From an uncultured Lachnospiraceae bacterium (lineage in GTDB: Bacteria; Bacillota; Clostridia; Lachnospirales; Lachnospiraceae): a stretch of DNA of 27,060 nt. The notes under the pieces are model-generated. The model worked only from the letters and a program-made list of their open reading frames with translations. It was not told where the DNA came from and searched no databases. The stretch is from contig CAMWOK010000004.1 in NCBI GenBank assembly GCA_947175845.1, positions 1 to 27,060 on the forward strand, written 5' to 3'. Shown here in pieces: positions 7,453 through 16,272 of this stretch. How positions within the stretch are numbered: the stretch's first letter is position 1; the number at the start of each line of letters is the position of its first letter. The translations under genes were made by a program, and so were the position numbers.

Positions 7453-8817
7453 ATGTCAGTTTCTATGACGACTCTGCAGGCTTTTGATCAGTACATGACC
7501 ACATACCACAGCATGGACAGCAACCAGTTCAACAGAAAAAACAATAAGCGCAGTTTCCGCTTAGCCATGCACGATGCCAGCGAACTGCAGAATTTATACA
7601 GCACCATTCAATGGAAAAACCGCTTTACACCACTCTATCTCACGGAGCCATCAGCGCGATCCATCGCATATGCGATCCATCTGAAGGAGAGTGCCAACAA
7701 TCTAAAGCAGACTATCGGCCTGCTCAGCAACGATGACGACCTGTTCTCAATGAAATCCGCCTACAGCGACAACGAATCGCTTGCGAGCGTGGAGTACGAG
7801 CCCGACGACGCGGACGGGGATGTGCCGTCAGATTTTACGCTGGAGGTAGAAAACTTTGCCTCGCCCCAGGTCAACACCAGCAAATACCTGCGTGCAAACC
7901 AGCCTGTGTCGCTGAGCCCGGGAAGCTATTCCTTTGACATATTGACGAACAAGCTCCACTACGAACTGCAGTTTAACGTGCACGAAGGCGATACCAACAG
8001 CAATCTGCAAAACAAGCTTGCGCGTCTGATCAATAACTCCGATATCGGCGTGTCGGCAAAGGTTGTCGAGACGCGCGGACTCACCGCGCTCGAGGTTACA
8101 TCCGACGCATACGGACTTCCGGTTCAGGGGGAGCGCCACTTCACAATCACGGACGACAATACCACCTACCAGAGCGGCGTTGTCGATTATCTGGGACTGA
8201 ACAAACACATCCGGGAGGCCGCCAACGCGGTGTACAGCATCAATGGAAATGAGGAGTCCTCCTACTCCAACACCTTCAATGTCCACGGCGCTTACCACAT
8301 AACACTGCACCCTGAGAGCGCCGGGGCGGACCGCACCAGCTCAGATCAGCTTGCAGCGCGCGCAGCTGCGGTCGATTCCGCGGGAAAAAATGCAAGCGCA
8401 CGAATTGGCCTGTACCCTGACGCCGAGTCACTCGCCAACAACATTGAGACTTTTGTGGAAGGCTACAACCAGTTTATGAACGGCGTGATCAACAATGTGA
8501 CGGAACAGCCGCTCACAAAGCTTTTGTCCAAGGATTTGCACAAGTTTCTGGATCTGCACAGCTACAACCTAGAAAAGTACGGCATCAGCATCAACGAGGA
8601 TGCGACGCTCGACTATCAAAAGAGCGATGAGATCACGGACGCTGCTGCCATCAAGGGTTTTGGCACACAGATTCTGCGAAAGCTAAACGCGATCTCGATC
8701 GACCCGATGGAGTATATCGACAGGCGGATCTGCGCCTATCCGAACCCCAATGCAAGCTATCCAAACCCTTACATGACAAGCATCTACTCGGGCATGCTGT
8801 ACAATAACTATATGTAA
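7453..8817 (+). CDS. FliD-like (flagellar hook-associated protein 2-related) protein
   Basis: The 454-residue protein resembles the central part of the flagellar cap protein FliD: FTLEVENFASPQVNTSKYL, a beta-rich stretch with SYSFDILTN, EGDTNSNLQNKLARLINNSD and SAKVV, a later SYSNTFNVHGAYHITLHP segment, and a C-terminal helix with SLANNIETFVEGYNQFMNGV. Canonical FliD proteins are somewhat longer and carry coiled coils at both ends; the N-terminus here is a different, Asn/Gln-rich helical region. The ATG at 7453 is chosen because AAGGAGG precedes it; an upstream in-frame ATG at 7390 lacks one. It has no signal peptide. It may be a divergent or orphan filament-cap homologue; no other flagellar structural gene is nearby. 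Confidence 0.55.
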   Translation: MSVSMTTLQAFDQYMTTYHSMDSNQFNRKNNKRSFRLAMHDASELQNLYSTIQWKNRFTPLYLTEPSARSIAYAIHLKESANNLKQTIGLLSNDDDLFSMKSAYSDNESLASVEYEPDDADGDVPSDFTLEVENFASPQVNTSKYLRANQPVSLSPGSYSFDILTNKLHYELQFNVHEGDTNSNLQNKLARLINNSDIGVSAKVVETRGLTALEVTSDAYGLPVQGERHFTITDDNTTYQSGVVDYLGLNKHIREAANAVYSINGNEESSYSNTFNVHGAYHITLHPESAGADRTSSDQLAARAAAVDSAGKNASARIGLYPDAESLANNIETFVEGYNQFMNGVINNVTEQPLTKLLSKDLHKFLDLHSYNLEKYGISINEDATLDYQKSDEITDAAAIKGFGTQILRKLNAISIDPMEYIDRRICAYPNPNASYPNPYMTSIYSGMLYNNYM

Positions 8818-8826
8818 AGTACTGTT

Positions 8827-8865
8827 TAAAAAGGCCGGCGCCCAGCGCCAGCCTTTTCTGTTTTA
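8827..8865. terminator. Bidirectional terminator
   Basis: AAAAGGC-C-GGCGC, loop CCA, GCGCC-A-GCCTTTT forms a strong stem with T tracts on both strands. It sits between the convergent FliD-like gene and glf and can terminate both. Confidence 0.85.
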
Positions 8866-8894
8866 TATGTGAACTCCATGCAGTTTTTATCCGT

Positions 8895-10031
8895 CTATGC
8901 CGGCTCTGCCGCCGCCATCTCCAGCGCTGCGGCAATCACCTTGTCCATATCGTAGTATCGGTACTGCCCCAGCCGTCCGCCAAACAGCACATTTTGCTGT
9001 CGCGATGCCAGAAGCGCATACTTCTGATACAGCGCGGCGTTCTGCGCGTCATTCACCGGATAGTACGGCTCATCGCCGCGGCGCCACTCTCTTGGATACT
9101 CCCTTGTGATCACCGTATCCGGCTGACAGCCGAACTCAAAATGCTTGTGTTCAATAATGCGCGTATAGGGCACTTCCCGCTCCGTATAGTTGACAACCGC
9201 GTTTCCCTGATAGTTTTCCTCCCCCTCAAGAAGCTCCGTCTCAAAATCGAGCGAGCGGTATTCCAGCGCCCCCTCGCAATAGTTAAAAAATGCATCTATC
9301 ATGCCTGTGTACAGTACCTTTTCAAACGTGTGCTGTCCGTCATTTGTGACATATGTGTCATTTTTTTCATCCCGCCTGACATAGTCCTCAAACGCAGTCT
9401 CAAGCCGCACTTCTATGCCCTCGAGAAGCTTTGCCGTCATGGCGGTGTACCCGCCCTTTGGAATGCCCTGATAGGGATCCTTAAAGTAATTGTTGTCGTA
9501 CGTGAAGCGGACTGGCAGGCGCTGGATGATAAATGCAGGCAGTTCCCTGCAGTCGCGCCCCCACTGCTTCTCTGTATAACCTTTGACAAGCTTCTCGTAG
9601 ATATCTGTCCCGACGAGGGACAGAGCCTGCTCCTCAAGGTTTGCAGGCTCTGTGATACCGAGCCGGGCAATCTGTGACTGTATGCGCTCAGCCGCCTCCC
9701 GCGGCGTTCGGATATTCCACATCTTCGCAAACGTATTCATATTGAAGGGAAGGTTGTACAGCTCATCCTGGTACACTGCCAGCGGTGAGTTGACATAGTT
9801 GTTGAACTCTGCCAGCTCATTGACATAGTTCCAGATATTTCTGTCCGACGTATGAAAGATATGCGCTCCATACCGGTGAACCTGAATCCCCTTTATCTCC
9901 TCTGTATAGATATTTCCCGCAATATGATTTCTTTTGTCGATGACTTGACACCTTTTTCCTTTTTTCTTCATTTCCCGGGCAAACACGGCGCCGAAAAGTC
10001 CTGCGCCGACTACCAGATAATCATACTTCAT
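8895..10031 (-). CDS. glf: UDP-galactopyranose mutase
   Basis: This FAD enzyme interconverts UDP-galactopyranose and UDP-galactofuranose, the donor for galactofuranose-containing surface glycans. The 378-residue product has the Rossmann dinucleotide motif VVGAGLFGAVFA (7-18), HRYGAHIFHTS (52-62), NSPLAVYQDELYNLPFNM, GYTEKQWGRD, RLPVRFTYDNNYF and a C-terminal GRLGQYRYYDMDKVI, all family signatures. The ATG at 10031 follows AGGAG at about ten bases; the in-frame GTG at 10040 is too close to it. It lies 13 bases after the glycosyltransferase gene and the two surely form one operon. Confidence 0.95.
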   Translation of the reverse strand: MKYDYLVVGAGLFGAVFAREMKKKGKRCQVIDKRNHIAGNIYTEEIKGIQVHRYGAHIFHTSDRNIWNYVNELAEFNNYVNSPLAVYQDELYNLPFNMNTFAKMWNIRTPREAAERIQSQIARLGITEPANLEEQALSLVGTDIYEKLVKGYTEKQWGRDCRELPAFIIQRLPVRFTYDNNYFKDPYQGIPKGGYTAMTAKLLEGIEVRLETAFEDYVRRDEKNDTYVTNDGQHTFEKVLYTGMIDAFFNYCEGALEYRSLDFETELLEGEENYQGNAVVNYTEREVPYTRIIEHKHFEFGCQPDTVITREYPREWRRGDEPYYPVNDAQNAALYQKYALLASRQQNVLFGGRLGQYRYYDMDKVIAAALEMAAAEPA

Positions 10032-10044
10032 ACTCTGCACGCTC

Positions 10045-11139
10045 CTAATTGATCAGTGTCGGTTCCACCGGCTTCCAGTCTCTTGCAAGCTGTTCATACT
10101 CGGCTGCCTGCTGCGTCAGTCGGGAGTGCTCGAGCTCGTACTCTCTCTGTGGAAGCGCCTTAAACTTCGGTGATTTTGCAAGCTTTCTGCAGCACAGGGC
10201 AAGCGCCATAAACGCGGATGTGCCGCTGCTGGCAACATCAATATCGCTCTCGCAGTCATATCCTGCCCTGTGAAACCACTTGAGCGCCTCCTCAAAGTCC
10301 TCCTTCTTCATAAAGAAGTATCCCAGCTCCATACACATCTCCGCCGACGGTATCGTCGCCTCCTCACACAGTGCCACCTTGAGCACGCTGATCGGCTCGT
10401 CGGCTATCCTGTAGATCTTGAGTAAAACTGCGATGATCTGACGGCAGAGCAGTTCTTTCGCCTCCGCGCGCTTCTCGATCAGTGCGCGCTCAAAAAATCC
10501 CTCGGCAGTCCGAAGCTCCTCCTCCGTGCCGGCCTTGTACAGCTCCCGCAGATACATTCCCATCAGCCGGTCCGAGAGTGCGCCGCGCTCTGCGATAATC
10601 TTTTCAAACACGCCAAAATCCCGGCTGCTGTGATTGCCCTGCGGGCGGTGCCGCACCTCGATATCACTGTCGTATATGACAGGATTGACATTGACTGTCT
10701 CATGAATGGGCTCAATCCAGGTAAACTCGCGAAGCCGCTTAAAAAGTTTCGGCCGCAGGTCGCGCGCAAAGTTTTCTGTCGGATGATTGATCTGCTCAGT
10801 CACATAGATCATCTGCACGATCTCCACCTCCGGCAGCATAACACGCTTGAGCGCCTTGAACTTGTCCTGATTCTCGCGGTCGAGCACCTCATCGGCGTCC
10901 GCCGAGTATATATAATCCCCTGTCGCCTTGGAGAACGCAAAGTTTCTGGCGGCAGCAAAATCATCATTCCACACATAGTCATACAGATACGGCGTGTACT
11001 CTGCCGCGATCTTTCTGGTATCATCGGTCGAACCCGTGTCCACAATAATGATTTCATCCATAATATCCTTCAAGGAGTCCAGACAGTCTCTCAGCACTGC
11101 GGCCTCGTCCTTCACAATCATGCATAAACTGAATTTCAT
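10045..11139 (-). CDS. Family 2 glycosyltransferase with C-terminal helical repeats
   Basis: The 364-residue protein is a GT-A fold glycosyltransferase: MKFSLCMIVKDEA at the start, VDTGSTDDT (33-41) for nucleotide-sugar binding, ARNFAFSKATGDYIYSADAD with the DxD-type metal site (81-83), and FTWIEPIHETV. Residues from about 190 on are TPR-like helical pairs (for example SAEMCMELGYFFMKKEDFEEALKWFHRAG, given here in part). This architecture is seen in enzymes that glycosylate proteins or peptides as well as cell-surface polymers. The start at 11139 follows CGGAGG; an upstream ATG at 11160 has no such site. Its partner glf suggests a galactofuranose-containing product. Acceptor unknown. Confidence 0.85.
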   Translation of the reverse strand: MKFSLCMIVKDEAAVLRDCLDSLKDIMDEIIIVDTGSTDDTRKIAAEYTPYLYDYVWNDDFAAARNFAFSKATGDYIYSADADEVLDRENQDKFKALKRVMLPEVEIVQMIYVTEQINHPTENFARDLRPKLFKRLREFTWIEPIHETVNVNPVIYDSDIEVRHRPQGNHSSRDFGVFEKIIAERGALSDRLMGMYLRELYKAGTEEELRTAEGFFERALIEKRAEAKELLCRQIIAVLLKIYRIADEPISVLKVALCEEATIPSAEMCMELGYFFMKKEDFEEALKWFHRAGYDCESDIDVASSGTSAFMALALCCRKLAKSPKFKALPQREYELEHSRLTQQAAEYEQLARDWKPVEPTLIN

Positions 11140-11174
11140 AATAATCCTCCGTTCACTCATGTTTTCTCGCTATT

Positions 11175-11203
11175 ATTGTATCGGACTTTACATAATTTCT
11201 CAA
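11175..11203 (-). promoter_or_regulatory. Sigma-A promoter of the glycosyltransferase-glf operon
   Basis: TTGAGA (11198-11203) and TACAAT (11175-11180) are 17 bases apart on the minus strand; the transcript starts about 30 bases before the chosen start codon. Confidence 0.7.
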
Positions 11204-11296
11204 CAGTTTCTTTTATAAAAAATATCAGGAATTTCAAAATTTTTCTATCGGCTGTTTTGAGCCAAGGAATTGTGTGAAATAATCAGTGCTGCCGGT

Positions 11297-11323
11297 TAAG
11301 TTTTCAGAATTTTCTGACGATAT
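11297..11323 (+). promoter_or_regulatory. Sigma-D/sigma-28 (flagellar) type promoter
   Basis: TAAG (11297-11300), 15 bases, then GACGATAT (11316-11323) closely matches the flagellar sigma factor consensus TAAA-N15-GCCGATAT. It lies about 85 bases before the next gene start. A match of this short motif can arise by chance, but its position is right. Confidence 0.55.
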
Positions 11324-11410
11324 AGTTTATGTAGTATTATTATGTAAATAAATATATCATTTATACAGAATTATGCGAGCAGTATCGCAGAAAATTTCAG
11401 GAGGAGCACT

Positions 11411-11884
11411 ATGGAGTATCGGAAAAAATATGAAAATTTGTTACAGACATTGTGTAACGCATACAATAAAATGTTTCAGCTGCTAGAAGGTGTGGAACAG
11501 TGTGACGTGGAACTCACGCGCCTGTCCAGAATCAACCGTCCCAGCGTGGACGAGGTCTGCGGTGTCACCGCGCTCAAGGAGCGGCTGATTGTCACCCTAG
11601 ATCAGATCTCCATCGCCATCGATCCCGTCCATGACCAGCTCGACGGCCTTCGGGCACTCTGTCAGGAGATCGACAATCACCCGATGTATCTCCATCTGAC
11701 GGATTTGCAGCTGCTTGTCTACTATTACATCCGCCAGGTCATCAACAAGGAGGACATCAACAATCCGGATATCATCAACCGCCTCAACGCCTACAAGGAA
11801 TCGCTCGAGCTCGACAAGGCACTCAGCGAGGTCCCGGAGTCGCAAAAGCAGGTTTTTATGCTTGTTCCCGAAAAAAAGGGGTAG
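11411..11884 (+). CDS. Small helical protein, possible FlgN-like flagellar chaperone
   Basis: This 157-residue protein is almost all helix and has no membrane segment. It starts MEYRKKYENLLQTLCNAYNK, with a long amphipathic helix and a KERLIVTLDQI segment reminiscent of FlgN-type chaperones for hook-associated proteins. The resemblance is in pattern and size, not in a firm motif. AGGAGGAGCACT precedes the ATG. A sigma-28-like promoter upstream and a FliD-like gene 2.6 kb away make a flagellar role attractive. It could equally be an unrelated coiled protein. It is convergent with the DUF1963 gene, with 16 bases between. Confidence 0.4.
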   Translation: MEYRKKYENLLQTLCNAYNKMFQLLEGVEQCDVELTRLSRINRPSVDEVCGVTALKERLIVTLDQISIAIDPVHDQLDGLRALCQEIDNHPMYLHLTDLQLLVYYYIRQVINKEDINNPDIINRLNAYKESLELDKALSEVPESQKQVFMLVPEKKG

Positions 11885-11900
11885 GAACTTCCCTTCCCGC

Positions 11901-13160
11901 CTAATTACAGTCCCAACAGTACAGCACCCTGCTGAAATCCCGCCGCGCCAGCGCTTCGCTGTTGATAAAGAAATTGGCCGTGCCGCCGTCTGCCCAGCAC
12001 ACGTCGCACGCGTCATCCGACTGAAGCTGCAGCAGCACAGTATCGTAATATTTCGCGTTTGTACGCGGGTCAAACTGCACGAAGACCGGATAGCCCAGCA
12101 TGGTATGGCCGCAGTATGACAGCGCGTTTGCCAGACGCCAGTAATCCTCGGCGGCCAGAACATCAGATGCACTCTTCCTTCCGATATTCTTCCCGTTCAG
12201 CGCTTTCAGCACGCTGCGAAACGTCCTGTCAAAACGCCTGTCAGAGACGTCCATGCATACCTCCTGCGGCGTGATCGCAAGGCGAAACGGCTTCCAGACC
12301 GGCGTGCACTCCGCGACGGCAGGGTCGTTTGAAACGGGGATATCCAGCTGCGCAATCTGCTCCTGCGTGACGGAATAATCGACCGTCTCATGATACACCA
12401 CGCGAAACAATTCCTGGCGGTCCGGCGCATCGCCGTCATATCCATACATATAATCGCACTCATCCAGCGCGATAAAAAATTGCAGCATTCCCTGCTGCGG
12501 CAGGCGTTCGTCCACCGCTGCCCTGTCAAAATTGATCTGTGCAAGCAGCATCATCTTCCGCCCCGTCCTGTCCTTAGGATACGCCATTTTCAGATTCCAG
12601 TAGGGCAATCCCCCGAGCTTGCTGTCAAACAAGCCGGGCTCTGTATCCTTCTGCAGGGTCAGTGCATACGCCGTCTTGCGGGTCTGTTCCCTGATGCGCT
12701 CTGCGATCTCCTCAATTGGATAATCGTAGGTTGTCGTCTCACCAAATTCGATCCTTGCGCCGAGCGTGTCCAGAACCTGCGCGTTGACAAGGCGGTGCCT
12801 CTCTGGCAGGCGAACATGCCTGAGCGACGCAAGCTGTGAAAGCTGCGCACAGTCCGTGAAGTTTGACTGCACCAAATCCAGTTTTTTCAGCTTCGCACAC
12901 TTTTTCAGAAAAGAGAAATCATCAACAGTCAGCGGGTTTCGTGTGCTGATGATCAGGGTGTGCAGATTTTCCATCTCTCCTATCAGAGAAAAATCATGTT
13001 CTCTCTGCCTGAATCTGCCGGACCATACAGCTTGTTCCTGCTCTGTCAGCTCTAATGACTTTATCTTTTTTATGTCATACAGCACCTGCGGAACCCTGCC
13101 GCAGCTCTGCACAACCGCCCCCATCAGATAAGGATCAACCGTCCACTCTTTTTCCTGCAT
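11901..13160 (-). CDS. Leucine-rich-repeat and DUF1963 (YwqG-like) protein
   Basis: The 419-residue protein has two parts. Residues about 25-140 are irregular leucine-rich repeats (MENLHTLIISTRNPLTVDDF, LKKLDLVQSNFTD, LASLRHVRLPE). Residues about 150-419 match DUF1963: SKLGGLPYW, MMLLAQINFD, GMLQFFIALDE, VVYHETVD, GHTMLGYPVFVQFDPR, VLLQLQSDD, WADGGTANFFINSEAL and SRVLYCWDCN. DUF1963 proteins such as B. subtilis YwqG have no firm biochemical role. The ATG at 13160 follows GGAGGC and overlaps the end of the 1005-residue gene by 26 bases, so the two are translationally coupled and probably act together. Confidence 0.8.
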   Translation of the reverse strand: MQEKEWTVDPYLMGAVVQSCGRVPQVLYDIKKIKSLELTEQEQAVWSGRFRQREHDFSLIGEMENLHTLIISTRNPLTVDDFSFLKKCAKLKKLDLVQSNFTDCAQLSQLASLRHVRLPERHRLVNAQVLDTLGARIEFGETTTYDYPIEEIAERIREQTRKTAYALTLQKDTEPGLFDSKLGGLPYWNLKMAYPKDRTGRKMMLLAQINFDRAAVDERLPQQGMLQFFIALDECDYMYGYDGDAPDRQELFRVVYHETVDYSVTQEQIAQLDIPVSNDPAVAECTPVWKPFRLAITPQEVCMDVSDRRFDRTFRSVLKALNGKNIGRKSASDVLAAEDYWRLANALSYCGHTMLGYPVFVQFDPRTNAKYYDTVLLQLQSDDACDVCWADGGTANFFINSEALARRDFSRVLYCWDCN

Positions 13161-16152
13161 AAAGATACGCCTCCTTCATTTGCACGTCCCCGCGCCGGTA
13201 TACAATCGAAATCCGGTCACAGGATTGCAGCTGCCACCCATGTGTGCCATTTTCGAGATACCACCGGATTTCCTCTGTAACCTGTTCTAAAGCATCCTGC
13301 CAGTCCCTGTCACAATTCCAGTAAAACAATGCTTCTGCCTCCGCGCAGTCTGTGACTTCCAGCCGATAGCCCCCCTCCGCACACCGAAGTGCAAACTGCG
13401 GCTGACTGCACGTTTTTGCGCACGCAGCAAACAGTCTGTCCAGCCACAGGGCCAGCTCTGCCGTTATCTTTGTCTCCGTGAACGCTGTCAGATAATCTGC
13501 TCCTGTCCTTTCCGGGCTGTGTACCGACTTTAGAAAATCCTCCCTGCCATAGCAGTACTGCAGGCTGCCATCGATCCGCGAAACACTCAGATATCCCGCA
13601 AACCGCTCGACTGCCGTGACATTGTCCAGTTCATACATCTGCGGCAGAATCGCCGACAGCCCATCGCCGCGGCACATGCGAAATGCCTTATAATAGTAGT
13701 ATGTCCCGCTCTCTCCGACCGCGAAGGGCTTCGCCTCACAGATTTCCTTTGGTGTGTAGGTGTCTCCCCACCCGAAATGACCGGCAATCACATGTTTTTC
13801 CTTCACTTTTTTGTCCAGCTCGCGGCAGTTAAATTCGTACTGCTTCTGACTTTCTGCACTGCGCTGTGCCAAGTCTGTTCCATAAGGCGCCATGGCACAA
13901 TAAAGTACACGGCGGGCGCTGCTGTCCTCGCCATAGTGGAGCACGCAATAACTCTCTGTCAGATATTGTCCGTCGGTCTGCCAGAACTTCTCCGCCGCCT
14001 CAGGCGCATTTTTTTCATGGTAAAGGCGGGCGCGCTGCGCCTCCCGGACAGACGCTTCAGGCCGCTTTAGCGCCTTGATAATCTGCTCCGCCTTTTCCTG
14101 CGGTGTGAGCCCTTCAAGCGATACCGTGCCGAGCGAAACGGGCGCAGGCGGTTCCAGCTCCCGCCACAAGGCCTGCTCTTTATGCCCGTCTGCGGCCACT
14201 GTATGAACCCGCTGCCAGGCAAAATCATTCAGGCAGTAAAAGGTCACTGTTCCACATTCCTCCACCGCCTGCATACAGAACTGCTCCCCCTCCCTGTGCC
14301 AGACATCTGTGATCTTGCGGCTCTGCGCCTGTCTTCTACAGCAAAGTTCCGACATAAGACGCGCAATCTCGGGAACGGTCTGCGGGTAGAGCGGCGTTTT
14401 GTACAGCCACGTCTCTGCGAGGGCCGCCGCCTCACCACACGCACCATTATCGACGGCAGTCAGCGCAAACAGGAAGAAAAACAGTTCCACCCGCTCCAGG
14501 GATGGCGCAAACTGCAAAAGCTCCTCAAATGTATACTGCGGTTTGTGCACCGGCTCGCCGTCCAGCCAGTACAGCACATAGTGCAGATGAAACTCCACCC
14601 GGAGCAGCTTCTGATCCGGAAGGCGGCATTCCAGGCTGGCCGGACTGCCGCTGTCAAATCCAGTGAAGCGTTTCTGCCACAAAAGCGATGGAAAATAGGT
14701 TTTTTCCATATAGTGCGGCAGGTCATCGCGGTATGGTCCCTGGTATTTATGCGCCCGCCGCTCATCCTTTGCGCTGACTTTGCTCAGACCAAATCCCCAT
14801 GTCAGATAATACTGCCAGAAATCCATGCTGCCGCCAGCTGCCTCCGGCGCAGTCTTTTCCGGCTCTGCCGCAATCCCCTCAATCTCCCTTATCCTGCGCG
14901 AAAAGCCAATCGAAGGAATCAGCCCCTCCGCGATAAACTGCTGCGCCCTCTGCTCCGCTCCCCACAGCTCCTCTCGGGAGTAAAAGTCCATCAGCCCTCT
15001 CGACAGGGATTCCGGCATGACGCGCCTTGCATGAAAATTTGTGAAAATCTTGTCAAACAATTCCATGTCACACTGCAATACATGCCAACTGGCACTGTCA
15101 AAAAATGTCCTGACACGCTCCCTGATCTTGTCCGTCTCCTCGTAGATGCCATGGTCATAGTTGGAATGATTGTCTGAGATAATGCCGGCCAGCTCTTTAT
15201 AGCACGCCGCCAGCTGCTGCGTTTTTGTCCCCTCCCCGTATAGGTTCTTCTCAACAGCGGGATGCTGTCTGAGAATTTCCTGTTTTAACGGCGCATACAG
15301 ATTCCTGTACGCAGAGTGATCTACAGTTTTCAGATTGTATTCCCGGTACATGCATTCCAGGACACAGGCCGGAACCGCCTCCGACTGAATCCAGAACGTA
15401 AACAGCCTGATCAGGCACTCTCCCCGCTGCTCCTTTTCCAGATACCCCGCATTGTTGTCCGGTTTCTCAAGACATCTCGGCTGCCCGTTCATCAGGATAT
15501 CCGACCAGACTTTTCTGCTGCCGGGAAGGAGCGCATTGCTGCCGTTTAGCTTTTTCAGGCGCATATAATCGGCAAACGCGCGCATACAGACCACGCTGTC
15601 AGGTCGATCCAGCAGTTTCAGCGGCAGATGCTCCATTTTTTCCATCCTGGCAGTCCAGTACGCCAGGACCGTCTCCCGCGCCGGAAAGCTCTCCGGCACT
15701 TCGACACTGTACCTGCCCTGCCTGGGGGCAATGACGTAAGCGACGGCAAGCTCCGTCAAAAATGCCCCAGGCAGATATCGCGCGGGAAGCGCAGATGCCT
15801 TCTGCCGCCGCGAGAGTGCGCGCACAACACGGGCTGCAAATGCTGTGAAAAACCCTTTTTTGGCCTTTCGCGCCTCCCACTGCGACAGATACTGCACGAT
15901 CCGGGATGCAAGCGCTGAAAAAAAGCCTTCTTTACTCTTTTGCCCCTCCCACTGTGACAGATACTGCACCATACTGTCCGCAAACGTCTCTGAATACTGT
16001 TCCCGAAGAAAATCGTCAGAGAGAAAAAACGCCCTCCAGACTTCTGCGCGCGCAGCCTCCTGTGCACACGCAAAGATGGCTGTCATCCGGGACAGCGCCT
16101 CTGACTGCGCCGCCGGCTCCGCGGCATGAAACTCTTTCTGTTTCCAGTTCAT
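13135..16152 (-). CDS. Large protein of unknown family (1005 residues)
   Basis: I do not recognise this protein. It is soluble, with no signal peptide or clear membrane span, and rich in aromatic residues and helices. Residues 61-108 hold a tandem duplication of 24 residues (VQYLSQWEGQKSKEGFFSAL then VQYLSQWEARKAKKGFFTAF), with the start of a decayed third copy. A middle part (470-560) has SMDFWQYYLTWGFGLSKV and YFPSLLWQKRFTGF; the C-terminal third has FGWGDTYTPKEICEAKPFAV and YYYYKAFRM. The ATG at 16152 follows GGAGGG; an in-frame ATG at 16218 lacks a site and lies upstream of the predicted transcription start. Its 3' end overlaps the DUF1963 gene. A two-protein system is likely; function unknown. 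Confidence 0.8.
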   Translation of the reverse strand: MNWKQKEFHAAEPAAQSEALSRMTAIFACAQEAARAEVWRAFFLSDDFLREQYSETFADSMVQYLSQWEGQKSKEGFFSALASRIVQYLSQWEARKAKKGFFTAFAARVVRALSRRQKASALPARYLPGAFLTELAVAYVIAPRQGRYSVEVPESFPARETVLAYWTARMEKMEHLPLKLLDRPDSVVCMRAFADYMRLKKLNGSNALLPGSRKVWSDILMNGQPRCLEKPDNNAGYLEKEQRGECLIRLFTFWIQSEAVPACVLECMYREYNLKTVDHSAYRNLYAPLKQEILRQHPAVEKNLYGEGTKTQQLAACYKELAGIISDNHSNYDHGIYEETDKIRERVRTFFDSASWHVLQCDMELFDKIFTNFHARRVMPESLSRGLMDFYSREELWGAEQRAQQFIAEGLIPSIGFSRRIREIEGIAAEPEKTAPEAAGGSMDFWQYYLTWGFGLSKVSAKDERRAHKYQGPYRDDLPHYMEKTYFPSLLWQKRFTGFDSGSPASLECRLPDQKLLRVEFHLHYVLYWLDGEPVHKPQYTFEELLQFAPSLERVELFFFLFALTAVDNGACGEAAALAETWLYKTPLYPQTVPEIARLMSELCCRRQAQSRKITDVWHREGEQFCMQAVEECGTVTFYCLNDFAWQRVHTVAADGHKEQALWRELEPPAPVSLGTVSLEGLTPQEKAEQIIKALKRPEASVREAQRARLYHEKNAPEAAEKFWQTDGQYLTESYCVLHYGEDSSARRVLYCAMAPYGTDLAQRSAESQKQYEFNCRELDKKVKEKHVIAGHFGWGDTYTPKEICEAKPFAVGESGTYYYYKAFRMCRGDGLSAILPQMYELDNVTAVERFAGYLSVSRIDGSLQYCYGREDFLKSVHSPERTGADYLTAFTETKITAELALWLDRLFAACAKTCSQPQFALRCAEGGYRLEVTDCAEAEALFYWNCDRDWQDALEQVTEEIRWYLENGTHGWQLQSCDRISIVYRRGDVQMKEAYLYAGKRVDG
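15829..15972 (-). repeat. In-frame tandem duplication, 2 x 72 bases
   Basis: Two adjacent 72-base units encode residues 61-84 and 85-108 of the 1005-residue protein. Both contain VQYLSQWE, K-x-K-x-GFF and A-R at matching positions. Divergence between copies shows it is not brand new. Confidence 0.85.
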
Positions 16153-16185
16153 TGATATCACCCTCCTGTGTTGTTTTCCAATAAC

Positions 16186-16214
16186 AGAATACTCCGTCCG
16201 CGTGAGGATGACAA
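16186..16214 (-). promoter_or_regulatory. Sigma-A promoter of the large-protein/DUF1963 operon
   Basis: TTGTCA (16209-16214) and TATTCT (16186-16191) are 17 bases apart on the minus strand, with the start near 16179, 27 bases before the start codon. Confidence 0.7.
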
Positions 16215-16237
16215 CCATTTCAGTGCCGGTTTTCAGT

Positions 16238-16250
16238 GTGACTTTGTCAC
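16238..16250. promoter_or_regulatory. Crp/Fnr-type operator candidate
   Basis: GTGAC-TTT-GTCAC is a perfect inverted repeat resembling Crp/Fnr family half-sites. Its centre (16244) lies about 41 bases before the predicted start of the ferredoxin transcript, and about 65 before the start of the divergent operon. Confidence 0.55.
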
Positions 16251-16272
16251 TGAACCCGCAGCAATTCTGATG

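Noticed and set aside
14182..15177. 331-codon plus-strand frame inside the large unknown protein
   Set aside because: Shadow frame; the minus-strand frame is much longer, has a good promoter and ribosome binding site, and overlaps a recognised gene properly.
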